This document shows, in pieces, positions 25,934 to 36,050 of a DNA stretch of 37,454 nt. The notes beneath the pieces are model-generated. The model had not been told where the DNA came from. It searched no databases and saw nothing but the letters and a program-made list of their open reading frames with translations. Location: contig CAMDUT010000005.1 in the NCBI GenBank assembly GCA_945877905.1, positions 1 to 37,454 of the forward strand, written 5' to 3'. The stretch comes from Phycisphaera mikurensis NBRC 102666. GTDB taxonomy: Bacteria; Planctomycetota; Phycisphaerae; Phycisphaerales; SM1A02. Positions within the stretch are counted from its first letter, which is position 1. Every line of letters starts with the position of its first letter. The translations under genes were made by a program, and so were the position numbers.

Positions 25934-28900
25934 ATGCCCGCACCGCCCACGTTCTGCGAGCTCGCCGCCGCCAGCAATTTCTCGTTCCTCGAGGGCGCCA
26001 GCCGCCCCGAGGAGGTGGTGGCCCGCGCCGCCGAGCTCGGCATGCCCGCGGTCGCCGTCGCCGACCGCCACACGATGGCCGGCGTCGTGCGGGCCCACGT
26101 GGCCGCGCGCGAGGGGCCGGTGCGGCTGGTGGTGGGCACGCGCTGCGAGTTCATCCTGGGCGCCGACGACGAGCCGTCGCACGTCGAGCTCGTGCTGCTT
26201 GCCGCCTCGGCCGAGGGCTATGCCCGGCTGTGCCGGCTGCTGACCCTGGGCAAGCGCCGCGCCGGGTGGACGCTCGACCTCGAGGCAAGCGCGCTCGCCG
26301 CCGAGGGCGGGGTGCGCGGGCGCCAGGACGCGCGCGACGCCACCGCGTGCCGCCTGTGGCTGCACGACCTCGTCGACGCCTCGGTGCAGGCGCTCGGCTC
26401 GGGCGAGCCCGGGGGCGACGCGCCCGGCGGGCGCATGCCCGACGCGCCGCGCGCGACGGCGCCGACGGCGCTCCCCGGCGTCGAGGCCATCGTGATGCCG
26501 CCCGAGGGCTACGGCGCCATGCAGCCGCGATTCCTGGAGGCCCTGCGATGGCTGCGCACGGCGTTCGACGGCGACCGGCTGTCGCTCGGTTTCGTCAGGC
26601 ACGCGGGACCGGACGACGCGCTGCGCCTGCTGCAGCTGGAGTGGCTGTCGCAGGAGGCGGGCGTGCCGCTCGTGGCCACGAACGACCCGCGCTGCCACGA
26701 TCCCGCGCGCCGGGATCTGCAGGACGTGCTGACGGCGATCCGAGCGCGCCGCACCGTGGACGAGCTGCGTCGCCTCGAGCGCTCGCGCGCGGTGGACCTC
26801 GCGCACGGGTGCGCATGGGACGGACCGCGGCTCGCGCCCGGGGGCGCGCGCGCCATGGCTGGCCATGACGGCATCGTGCGCATCCTCGACGGCGTGCCCG
26901 CGGGCACGGTGGCGGCGGCCGTCGAGCGCTCGGCGGTCGTCGCTGCGCGGTGCGCGGGGTTCTCGATGGACATGCTGCGGTACCGGTGGCCGTCCGAGAC
27001 GGTGCCCGCCGGATGCACTCCCGACGGCCACCTGCGCGCACTGGCCGAGCAGGGCGCCGCCGAGCGCTGGCCGCCGGCGCAGGGCGGTGTGCCGGCGCGC
27101 GTGCGTGCCCAGCTCGAGCACGAGCTCTCGGTGATCGCCGACCTCGGCTACGCGCGCTACTTCCTCACGGTGCACGGGATCGTCGCCTTCGCGCGCGGCC
27201 GCGGCATCCTGTGCCAGGGGCGCGGCGCCGCGGCCAACAGCGCGACGTGCTACTGCCTCGGCATCACGGCGGTCGACCCGTCGCGCGCCGAGATGCTCTT
27301 CGAGCGCTTCATCAGCCGCGAGCGCGACGAACCCCCGGACATCGACGTCGATTTCGAGCACGAGCGGCGCGAGGAGGTCATCCAGAACGTGTACGCGACG
27401 TACGGCCGCGCGCGCGCCGCGCTCTGCGCCGAGGTCGCGTGCTGGCGCGGGCGCAGCGCGATCCGCGGCGTCGGCGCCGCGCTCGGGATGGACGGGGCCC
27501 TGGTCGACCGCCTCGCGCGCGCGGCCGACTGGTGGGGCGAGCTCGACGGCATCGAGGGCCTGCGCGGCCAGCGCGACGGGCGGTGGCGCGACCCGCCCGA
27601 CCGCCCCGCGCGGCTGCGCGAGCTCGGGCTCGACCCCGCGGACCCGGCCATCGCGAGGCTCTTCGCGCTGGCCGGACAGCTCCTCGGGTTCCCGCGGCAC
27701 CTGTCGCAGCACGTGGGGGGCTTCATCGTCACCGACGCGCCGCTCTGCGAGCTGGTGCCCGTGCGCAACGCGGCCATGGAGGACCGCACCGTCATCGAGT
27801 GGGACAAGGACGACGCCGACGCGATGGGCATGCTGAAGGTCGACGTCCTGGCGCTCGGGATGCTGACGGCGATCCGCAAGGCGATCGACCTCTGCAACGC
27901 GCACCCGGTGCCGGGCGTGCCGCGGCCGCTCGCGTACCGCGACGTGCCGCCCGAGGACCCGGCCGTCTACGAGATGGTCTCGCGCGCCGACACGGTGGGG
28001 GTGTTCCAGGTCGAGAGCCGCGCGCAGATGAGCATGCTGCCGCGCCTGCGCCCGCGCTGCTTCTACGACCTCGTGATCGAGGTGGCGATCGTGCGCCCGG
28101 GGCCCATCCAGGGCGACATGGTGCACCCGTACCTGCGCCGCCGCGACGGCACCGACCAGGTCGAGTACCCGAGCGCGGCCGTGCGCGCGGTGCTCGGGCG
28201 CACGCTCGGCGTGCCGCTCTTCCAGGAGCAGGCGATGGCGCTCGCGGTGGTCGCCGCCGGCTTCACCCCGGGCGAGGCCGACCGGCTGCGGCGCGCGATC
28301 GCGGCGTGGAAGCGCTCGGGGAACCGGATCGCGGAGTTCGGCGCGCACCTCGAGCGCGGCATGCTCGAGCGCGGCTACACACGCGAGTTCGCGTGCCAGG
28401 TGTTCCGCCAGATCCAGGGGTTCTCCGGGTACGGGTTCCCCGAGAGCCACGCGGCGAGCTTCGCGCTCCTGGTCTACGTGTCGGCGTGGATCAAGCGGCG
28501 CCACCCGGCGGCGTTCCTGGCGGCGCTCCTCAACAGCCAGCCGATGGGCTTCTACGCGCCCGCGCAGCTGGTGCGCGACGCGCGCGAGCACGGCGTCGAG
28601 GTGCGACCCGTCGACGTCCTGCGCAGCCGGTGGGACTGCACGCTCGAGGACGTGCCCGGCGCGATGCCCGCGGTGCGCATGGGCATGCGCATGGTGTCGG
28701 GCCTCGCCGGGCACGAGGCGCGCGCCATCGAGGGTGCGCTGGCCACGGGTGCCGGCCCGTCCCCGCCCACCATCGAGTCGATCTGGCGCGCGTCCGGCTG
28801 CGGCGTGCGCGCGCTGCGGTGCCTGGCGCGGGCCGATGCGTTCGCGGGGATGGGCGTCCCCCGGCAGCAGGCGCTCTGGCAGGTGCGCACCCTGCGCGGG

Positions 28901-29410
28901 CTCGCCGAGCCCGTGCTCGACCACGCGGCCGGGCAGGGCGCCACGCTCTTCGACCTCGCGCCGCAGCCGCTGCCAGCGGTGACCCCGCTCCGCGCGGTGG
29001 TGGCCGACTACGCGGGCACCGGGCTCTCGCTGCGCGCGCATCCCGTTTCGTTCGTCCGCGACGGGCTCGCGCGCCGCGGGGCGGTCGAGTGCGCGCGCAT
29101 GGCCGCCTTCCGCCGCGCGACGGTGGGCGGGCTCGTGACGTGCCGCCAGCGGCCCTCGACGGCATCAGGCATCCTGTTCGTGACGCTCGAGGACGAGACG
29201 GGCGTCGCCAACCTCATCGTGCGGCCGCGCACCTATGCGCGGTTCCGTGCGGTGGCGCGCCATGCGTCCGCGCTGGTCGCCGAGGGGCGCGTGGAGCACC
29301 GCTCGGGCGTCACGCACCTCATCGTGCGGCGGCTCGTGGACCTGGGGCCGGACCTCGCCCGCGCCGCCGAGGGCGACGCGGTGGGGCGGCGGTCACGGGA
29401 TTTTCGATGA
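25934..29410 (+). CDS. dnaE2: Error-prone DNA polymerase DnaE2 (C-family)
   Basis: A 1158-residue C-family polymerase, normal length for DnaE2, the damage-inducible mutagenic replicase of the ImuA-ImuB-DnaE2 mutasome. Domains in order: an N-terminal PHP domain (about 6-280), a palm with catalytic PDIDVDFEH (Asp469, Asp471) and a third acid Asp637 in LKVDVLAL, a fingers/thumb region with the family signature CQGRGAAANSATCYCLGITAVDP near residue 425, and a C-terminal OB fold from about 1060. The PHP first motif reads CELAAASNFSFLEGAS; the His in ELHC of typical DnaE2 is Ala here, so PHP metal binding is probably lost. The shared operator is upstream. The last 18 bp overlap the opposing Cys-rich gene. 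Confidence 0.93.
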   Translation: MPAPPTFCELAAASNFSFLEGASRPEEVVARAAELGMPAVAVADRHTMAGVVRAHVAAREGPVRLVVGTRCEFILGADDEPSHVELVLLAASAEGYARLCRLLTLGKRRAGWTLDLEASALAAEGGVRGRQDARDATACRLWLHDLVDASVQALGSGEPGGDAPGGRMPDAPRATAPTALPGVEAIVMPPEGYGAMQPRFLEALRWLRTAFDGDRLSLGFVRHAGPDDALRLLQLEWLSQEAGVPLVATNDPRCHDPARRDLQDVLTAIRARRTVDELRRLERSRAVDLAHGCAWDGPRLAPGGARAMAGHDGIVRILDGVPAGTVAAAVERSAVVAARCAGFSMDMLRYRWPSETVPAGCTPDGHLRALAEQGAAERWPPAQGGVPARVRAQLEHELSVIADLGYARYFLTVHGIVAFARGRGILCQGRGAAANSATCYCLGITAVDPSRAEMLFERFISRERDEPPDIDVDFEHERREEVIQNVYATYGRARAALCAEVACWRGRSAIRGVGAALGMDGALVDRLARAADWWGELDGIEGLRGQRDGRWRDPPDRPARLRELGLDPADPAIARLFALAGQLLGFPRHLSQHVGGFIVTDAPLCELVPVRNAAMEDRTVIEWDKDDADAMGMLKVDVLALGMLTAIRKAIDLCNAHPVPGVPRPLAYRDVPPEDPAVYEMVSRADTVGVFQVESRAQMSMLPRLRPRCFYDLVIEVAIVRPGPIQGDMVHPYLRRRDGTDQVEYPSAAVRAVLGRTLGVPLFQEQAMALAVVAAGFTPGEADRLRRAIAAWKRSGNRIAEFGAHLERGMLERGYTREFACQVFRQIQGFSGYGFPESHAASFALLVYVSAWIKRRHPAAFLAALLNSQPMGFYAPAQLVRDAREHGVEVRPVDVLRSRWDCTLEDVPGAMPAVRMGMRMVSGLAGHEARAIEGALATGAGPSPPTIESIWRASGCGVRALRCLARADAFAGMGVPRQQALWQVRTLRGLAEPVLDHAAGQGATLFDLAPQPLPAVTPLRAVVADYAGTGLSLRAHPVSFVRDGLARRGAVECARMAAFRRATVGGLVTCRQRPSTASGILFVTLEDETGVANLIVRPRTYARFRAVARHASALVAEGRVEHRSGVTHLIVRRLVDLGPDLARAAEGDAVGRRSRDFR

Positions 29411-32400
29411 CTTCGCCGGCTCCGCCGCGGCCTTGGCGGGTGCAGGCGCACCCACGCCCGCGGGCTGGGCTGCGGGTGCGACCGTCGGCGCCGTCGGCGG
29501 CGGACGCCGTCGCGGCGGCGGAAGCTGCTTCGGGCGCTGCGGGACCGTCACGCCCGGGGGCGGCGCCACGGGGTCACGCATGGGCGTGCGGGGCATCGCC
29601 GCGGGCGGCACCGACGGCGGGTTGCGGAACCGGCCGGGCTTGACGTCGCCCTTGGGGTCGAGTCCCTCGAGCACGCCCTCGAACGGCGCGCCGCAGAAGA
29701 TGGTCGCGAGCTTCACGCACGACGCATCCCACGAGTCGTCGCAGCAGTCCGGGTCCGCCGCGCACACGAACTGGCAGCAGCCGCCGTCGCTGCAGCCGGG
29801 GTTCAGGTGCGCGGTGAAGCAGCTGCCGCTCGCCGGGTCCCCGCACACGCCCACCTCGCACTCGCACGACGGGGTCTTGCGGGCCAGCTCGACGCAGTTG
29901 GCGTCCCAGCGGGTCTCGCAGCAGAAGGAGTCGAGCGCGCACACCGCGGTGCAGCACGCCTCGTTCGAGCAGTGCGGCACCGGGCTCGCGACGCAGCAGT
30001 TCGGCAGCTCGTCGCTGCCGCAGGTGGGTGCCGGGCATGCCTCGTCCTGGGCGTCGCAGAGTTCGCGCGCCGTGGAGGCGCAGCCTCCGTCCCAGGTGTT
30101 GTCGCAGCAGAACGGGTCGACCTTGCAGACCGTGTCGCAGCAGTCGGCGTCGTCGCACCCGCCGTTGTCGTGCGCGCTGCAGCAGCTGCCTGCGCACGGG
30201 TCGCCGCAGGTGAATCCGCATCCGCAGTCGGGGATGGCGCGTGCCTCGTCGACGCAGTTGATGTCCCAGGTCGACTCGCAGCAGAAGGGGTCGAGCTTGC
30301 ACACGGCGTCGCAGCACGTGGCGTTGGTCGACGCGGGGTCGGCGTGGACGCGGCACGGCGGGCCCGCGGACTCGTCGCCGCACTCCGGCAGCACGCACAC
30401 GTCGGCGTTGTCGGGGTCCTTGGCGAGCGCCACGCACTCGTTGTCCCACTCGACGATGCAGCACTCGGGCCGCAGCTTGCAGATCGCCCCGCAGCACTGG
30501 GGCTGGTTGCAGCCGGGGGTCTCGTGGAAGTCGAACGGGGTGCCGGCGTCCTGCATGCCGCAGGACCGCGCGCAGCGGCGCTGGGCGATCTCGACGCACA
30601 GGGCGTCCCACGCGAACTCGCAGCAGGTGATGTCCTCGCGGCAGACCGTGTCGCAGCAGTTGGGGTCGTCGCAGAAGGGCTCCGCGTGGAGCTCCAGGCA
30701 GGGCTTGTTGCAGCCGGAGCCGCACCCGACGGGACCGCAGCAGTGCAGCCGCGCCAGGCTCACGCACTCCTGGTCCCAGTCGTTCTCGCAGCACGTCGGG
30801 CTGATGTTGCACACGACGGTGCAGCAGCTGCCGCGGTCGCACCCCGGGTTGTCGTGCACGCTGAAGCAGTCGCCGGCGCACGGGCACGGCCACGGCTCGC
30901 CGGACTGCTGCTGGCACCGCTGGCGCGCGATCTGGACGCAGTTGGAGTCCCAGTCGCCGTTGCAGCAGATGGGATCGATGATGCAGGTCGCGTTGCAGCA
31001 GGACGGGTCGTCGCACCCCGGGCCCTGGTGGATCGCGAAGCAGTCCCCCGACGAGGGGCACGAGCCCGGCGACACGCAGATGCCGGCGGCCTGCGTCACG
31101 CACTCCTGGTCCCATGCGTCCGTGCAGCAGCGCGGCGAGATGCTGCAGACGGTGCGCATGCATTGCGCGGACGCGCATCCCGGGCTCTCGTGGGCCTCCA
31201 GGCAGCCCTCGCGCCCGATCTGCGTCGGGAACGTGGCGGTGCAGAGCTGGTCCGCCTGGAACGCGCACACCGAGTCCCAGCGCGTCTCGCAGCAATAGGG
31301 GTCGATGAACTCGCAGATCTTCTCGCAGCAGGCCTGCTGGCTGCAGCCGGTGGTCCAGTAGCTGCCAACCCAGCAGCTGCGCGGCGACTCGCCGCAGGTG
31401 TCGCCGGGGGCGTCGCACTGGACGTTCGCCAGCCCGACGCAGATGTCGTCCCAGGCCTTGCCGCAGCAGATCGGGTCGAGGGCGCACACCCGCTGGCAGC
31501 ATGCCTCGTCCGAGCAGTTGGGGGTGCCGTGCGGCTCGAAGCAGCTCCCCGCGAAGAGGTCGCCGCAGGAGTCGCACGTCTGGGCCGCGAGCTTCGCGCA
31601 GTCGGCCGACCACTCGATCTCGCAGCAGGTGGGGTCGATCTTGCAGACCGCGTCGCAGCAGCCGGGGCGGTCGCACCCCGGGGTCGCGTGCGCCACGAAG
31701 CAGCTTCCGGTCACCGGGAACACGCCGTCGGGCTGCAGCACGCAGCCCGGGTTGATGGTGCAGAGCTGGTCCGCGCCCCGCACGCAGACGCTGTCCCACG
31801 AGGCGAAGCAGCAGTACGGGTCGCGCTGGCAGATGATCTGGCAGCAGAAGGGGTCCGAGCAGCCGCCGTCGCGGTTCTCCTCGAAGCAGCTGATCGCGTC
31901 GCCCTCGGGCGTCTCGCGGCCGCACACGCAGTTCTGGTCCGCGCACTGCGGCTCGGTGAACGCCAGCAGCGTGCACGAGACGTCCCACGCGTTCTCGCAG
32001 CAGAAGGGGTCCTTCGCGCACACGGCCGCGCAGCAGTCGCCGTCGTTGCAGTACGGCGTCGGGTGGATGATGCAGCAGCTCCCGGCGGAAGACGACCCGC
32101 AGCCCGTGCAGCGCTGGGACGCCAGGTTGACGCAGACCTGGTCCCACGTGACGTTGCAGCAGTCGGGGCTGACCTCGCAGACCGCCTCGCAGCACGCCTC
32201 GTTCGAGCAGTACGGTGCGTCGTGCACCTCCTCGCAGTCGCCCGCGACCACCGCGCCGCACTCCAGGCACCGCTCGACGGCGAGGTCCGCGCAGTTGGCG
32301 TCCCAGCGCGTCGAGCAGCACGACGGGTCGAACGTGCACACGAGCTCGCAGCACGCCTCGTCGTTGCACCCGGCGGTGTCGTGCGGCTCCAGGCAGCTCG

Positions 32401-33814
32401 CGTCGGTGATGCCGCACTGGTTGCACGTCTTCTTCGCCAACGCCGCGCAGTTCTCGTCCCAGATCTGCGAGCAGCACGTCGGGTCGAAGTCGCACACGGT
32501 GGTGCAGCAGTCCGGGTCCGTGCACCCGCGACCCGCCGGCTGGGCCTCGAAGCAGCTGCGCGTCGAGCCGTCGGGGTTGAACTCGCCGCAGCCGGTGATG
32601 ACCGCGCTGCACGACGGGTTGCGCACGAACGGCGTGTCGCTCACGGCGGTGATCGTGAACAGGCCGTTGGTCATCCGGTTCGCGATCACCGGGTTCGACG
32701 CAGAGCGGCATCGGTACGGGTGGATCGGCGCGACCTGCGTGCCCGCGGAGCCGATCGGGCCGAGCTCGTTCTTGTCGCCGCGATTGGCGAAGACGCATCC
32801 GTAGGTGGAGACCTGCTCGCCGCGGATCAGGGTCATCGCGTCGACGATCGCGTCCCACGGGGGAAGGGTGCCCGACCCGGGCACGAGCCAGGGCAGCGCG
32901 CACTGCGTGTCCGGGTCGTTGAACGCGCCGCTCACGCGCTGGCCGACGGCGGGGAAGGCGCGCGTGTTCGCGGGGTCCGGGTCGCGGTACACGATGAGGT
33001 GGGTGACGTTGGTGCTGATCTCGTTCGGGAACGTGATCCCGCCGACCGTGCCGGGCAGGGCGAGCGAACCTCCCGGCGGCAGCGGGAACTCCCACTGGCG
33101 CGAGTTCAGCGGGACCGCGTCCGGCACCGGCGTCGCGGCCACGAACGAGCCGTCCGTGACCAGGGACAGGCCCGACGAGAAGTCGGCGTTGACCGGGTCG
33201 TTGACCCACGGCATGCCCTCGAGGTCGACGACGACGCCGATGGTCCCGTAGAGCGCCGTGGCGCTCGAGCTGCGTGCGACCTTCAGGTAGAACCAGCCCT
33301 CGCCGTAGAGCCGCGTCGAGTTCGACGGGTCCGCGGGGTTCGGGATGTCGATCGAGGGGAATGCGCCTGCGGGCGCGTTGAGCGGGGTGCGGATCTCGAC
33401 GTACCGCGACTGCGGGATCGCGGGGTTCGTCTGCGACGCCGGCTTGCCGACGCGCACCTCGGAGATGATGGCCCTGGGCAGCTTGCCGATCGCGGGGTTC
33501 GCCGCCATCTGCACCAGGCGCTCGAGGTAGTTGAGGTCGTTCTGGTCGATCAGCCCGTCGTAGTTGAAGTCACCCCACTGGCAGTAGACGCCGGAGGCCG
33601 CGAGGTTGTCGCGGATGCACGCGGCCCAGAAGTCCACGTCGTCCGCGTTGACGCGCTGGTCGTTGTTGAGGTCCCCAAGGAACAGCGACTCGCGCGCGAG
33701 GTTGCATGCGCCCGCCGGGTCCGTGCATTGCGCACGCGCGTCCCGCAGCACGCCGAGGAGGCTTGCGACGAGGGCGAGTGCGAGCAGGAACGACGAGCGG
33801 ACTTCACGAACCAT
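29393..33814 (-). CDS. Giant secreted Cys-rich repeat protein with dockerin-like calcium loops
   Basis: A 1473-residue protein. Residues 1-28 form a signal peptide (cut near ARA-QC). Two EF-hand-like loops follow, DLNNDQRVNADDV and DFNYDGLIDQNDL, the dockerin type I pattern. A non-repetitive beta-rich region runs to about residue 420; its start (ISEVRV, then YVEI) faintly resembles lamin-tail domains. Then come 17 tandem Cys-rich repeats (421-1380) and a Pro/Ala-rich, basic tail (1381-1473). Start ATG 33814 is chosen because it begins the signal peptide; the in-frame upstream extension adds an implausible segment. The gene stands alone between uppS and dnaE2. I do not know a characterised family with this repeat. 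A disulfide-stabilised extracellular, adhesive or protective role is inference. Confidence 0.85.
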   Translation of the reverse strand: MVREVRSSFLLALALVASLLGVLRDARAQCTDPAGACNLARESLFLGDLNNDQRVNADDVDFWAACIRDNLAASGVYCQWGDFNYDGLIDQNDLNYLERLVQMAANPAIGKLPRAIISEVRVGKPASQTNPAIPQSRYVEIRTPLNAPAGAFPSIDIPNPADPSNSTRLYGEGWFYLKVARSSSATALYGTIGVVVDLEGMPWVNDPVNADFSSGLSLVTDGSFVAATPVPDAVPLNSRQWEFPLPPGGSLALPGTVGGITFPNEISTNVTHLIVYRDPDPANTRAFPAVGQRVSGAFNDPDTQCALPWLVPGSGTLPPWDAIVDAMTLIRGEQVSTYGCVFANRGDKNELGPIGSAGTQVAPIHPYRCRSASNPVIANRMTNGLFTITAVSDTPFVRNPSCSAVITGCGEFNPDGSTRSCFEAQPAGRGCTDPDCCTTVCDFDPTCCSQIWDENCAALAKKTCNQCGITDASCLEPHDTAGCNDEACCELVCTFDPSCCSTRWDANCADLAVERCLECGAVVAGDCEEVHDAPYCSNEACCEAVCEVSPDCCNVTWDQVCVNLASQRCTGCGSSSAGSCCIIHPTPYCNDGDCCAAVCAKDPFCCENAWDVSCTLLAFTEPQCADQNCVCGRETPEGDAISCFEENRDGGCSDPFCCQIICQRDPYCCFASWDSVCVRGADQLCTINPGCVLQPDGVFPVTGSCFVAHATPGCDRPGCCDAVCKIDPTCCEIEWSADCAKLAAQTCDSCGDLFAGSCFEPHGTPNCSDEACCQRVCALDPICCGKAWDDICVGLANVQCDAPGDTCGESPRSCWVGSYWTTGCSQQACCEKICEFIDPYCCETRWDSVCAFQADQLCTATFPTQIGREGCLEAHESPGCASAQCMRTVCSISPRCCTDAWDQECVTQAAGICVSPGSCPSSGDCFAIHQGPGCDDPSCCNATCIIDPICCNGDWDSNCVQIARQRCQQQSGEPWPCPCAGDCFSVHDNPGCDRGSCCTVVCNISPTCCENDWDQECVSLARLHCCGPVGCGSGCNKPCLELHAEPFCDDPNCCDTVCREDITCCEFAWDALCVEIAQRRCARSCGMQDAGTPFDFHETPGCNQPQCCGAICKLRPECCIVEWDNECVALAKDPDNADVCVLPECGDESAGPPCRVHADPASTNATCCDAVCKLDPFCCESTWDINCVDEARAIPDCGCGFTCGDPCAGSCCSAHDNGGCDDADCCDTVCKVDPFCCDNTWDGGCASTARELCDAQDEACPAPTCGSDELPNCCVASPVPHCSNEACCTAVCALDSFCCETRWDANCVELARKTPSCECEVGVCGDPASGSCFTAHLNPGCSDGGCCQFVCAADPDCCDDSWDASCVKLATIFCGAPFEGVLEGLDPKGDVKPGRFRNPPSVPPAAMPRTPMRDPVAPPPGVTVPQRPKQLPPPRRRPPPTAPTVAPAAQPAGVGAPAPAKAAAEPAKSSKIP
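29675..32554 (-). repeat. 17 tandem Cys-rich protein repeats, about 56 residues each
   Basis: In translation each unit follows the order C..(x)H..PGC, then CC..VC..DP.CC, then WD..C and a Cys-containing spacer; total 960 residues. Length variation is confined mainly to the spacer after the last Cys. Units 9 and 14 lose one or two of the conserved cysteines (CMRTVC in unit 9; no Cys in ADPAST of unit 14), and unit 13 begins with Pro instead of Cys. The DNA copies have diverged, so this is an old protein-level repeat, not a recent DNA duplication. Confidence 0.9.
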
Positions 33815-33829
33815 GGGGTGCTGCGTCCG

Positions 33830-33839
33830 AATAGATATA
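33830..33839 (-). promoter_or_regulatory. AT-rich candidate promoter of the Cys-rich gene
   Basis: On the minus strand 33839-33830 reads TATATCTATT, the most AT-rich patch of the window, 15-25 nt upstream of the ATG at 33814. It could hold the -10, with a short leader. The rest of the 90-bp gap to uppS (33815-33904) shows no gene; an imperfect inverted repeat around 33880-33895 might end the purA-uppS transcript, but this is weak. Confidence 0.35.
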
Positions 33840-33904
33840 CGATCGTCCGAGCATGGGAAGGGCAGGGGAACCACCGGATTTTCAAAGATTCCCGGACCTT
33901 GGCG

Positions 33905-34634
33905 TCACGGTGCCGGGACGCCCCGTGGCAGCCCCCCGTAGGTGCGTTGGCGCGCGCCGAAGTCATCGAGCGCTGCGCGCAATTCGGCCTCCCGGAACTC
34001 GGGCCAGAGCACGTCCGTCACGTGCAGTTCGGCGTAGCTCAGTTGCCACAGCAGGAAGTTGGAAAGGCGCCGCTCGCCCGCCGTCCGGATGAGCAGGTCC
34101 GGGTCGGGCAGGCCGCGCGTGTCGAGCGCACCCGAAATCGCGTCCTCGTCGATGTCCGTGGGCCCCAGTTCGCCCCGGCGGACCCGTTGCGCAAGCGCGC
34201 GCACGGCGTCGACCATCTCCTGGCGCGCCCCGTAGTTCATCGCCAGGCACAGCGTCATCCCGCGGCAGCGGCTCGTCTCGTCCTCGGTGCGGTCGAGCTC
34301 GGCGAGCACCGGCGCGGGGAGTCCCTCGCGACGGCCGATGCGGCGGAATCGCACGTCGTTGGCGAGCATCATCTGGCGCTCGAGCTGCAGGTGGTGCCGG
34401 GCGAGCTCCATGAGCGCCGTCACCTCGTCCTCCGGCCGCTTCCAGTTCTCGCTCGAGAACGAGTAGAGCGTCAGCGCCTGCACGCCGAGGCGTGCGCATT
34501 CCTCGACCACCCCTCGCACGCGACGCGCGCCCTCGCGATGCCCCGCGATGCGCGGCAACCCGCGCGACTCGGCCCAGCGGCCGTTGCCGTCCATGATGAT
34601 CGCGACGTGCCGTGGAACGCGCGCCGGCGCGGGT

Positions 34635-34642
<8 letters not shown>
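33905..34642 (-). CDS. uppS: Isoprenyl transferase (undecaprenyl diphosphate synthase)
   Basis: A 245-residue cis-prenyltransferase. It condenses isopentenyl diphosphate onto farnesyl diphosphate to make undecaprenyl diphosphate, the lipid carrier for peptidoglycan and surface polysaccharides. The pattern HVAIIMDGNGRWAESRGLPR carries the catalytic Asp18; GHREGARRVRGVVEEC, LYSFSSENWKRP, DLLIRTAGERRLSNFLLWQ and the C-terminal DVLWPEF are all family landmarks. Length is normal. Its ATG lies 8 bases inside the 3' end of purA, so the two are translated as an operon. Cytoplasmic, membrane-associated. Confidence 0.95.
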
Positions 34643-35996
<1,354 letters not shown>

Positions 35997-36032
35997 CGGG
36001 CGCGGGTCCTTGGGGAGCACCGGATCGTACCC

Positions 36033-36042
36033 ACCCTAGGAT
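36033..36042. promoter_or_regulatory. Divergent promoter core with shared TA (purA/hemW)
   Basis: ACCCTAGGAT reads TAGGGT on the minus strand (36038-36033) and TAGGAT on the plus strand (36037-36042). The plus hexamer is 8 nt before the hemW GTG at 36051. The minus one is 36 nt before the purA ATG; a second TACGAT (36029-36024) lies closer. This is the fourth divergent TA-centred pair in the window. Confidence 0.5.
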
Positions 36043-36050
36043 TGCGTTCA

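Noticed and set aside
29235-31298. 687-residue plus-strand frame rich in Ser, Gln and His opposite the Cys-rich repeats
   Set aside because: Its apparent repeats (SQQ, SSQH, TSQ) are the complement of the CC and C codons in the real gene. No start or promoter signal.
29675-32554. CRISPR-like or DNA-level tandem repeat in the Cys-rich gene
   Set aside because: Unit length varies, the DNA copies diverge strongly and the periodicity is in the protein (Cys and Trp positions), so it is a coding repeat.
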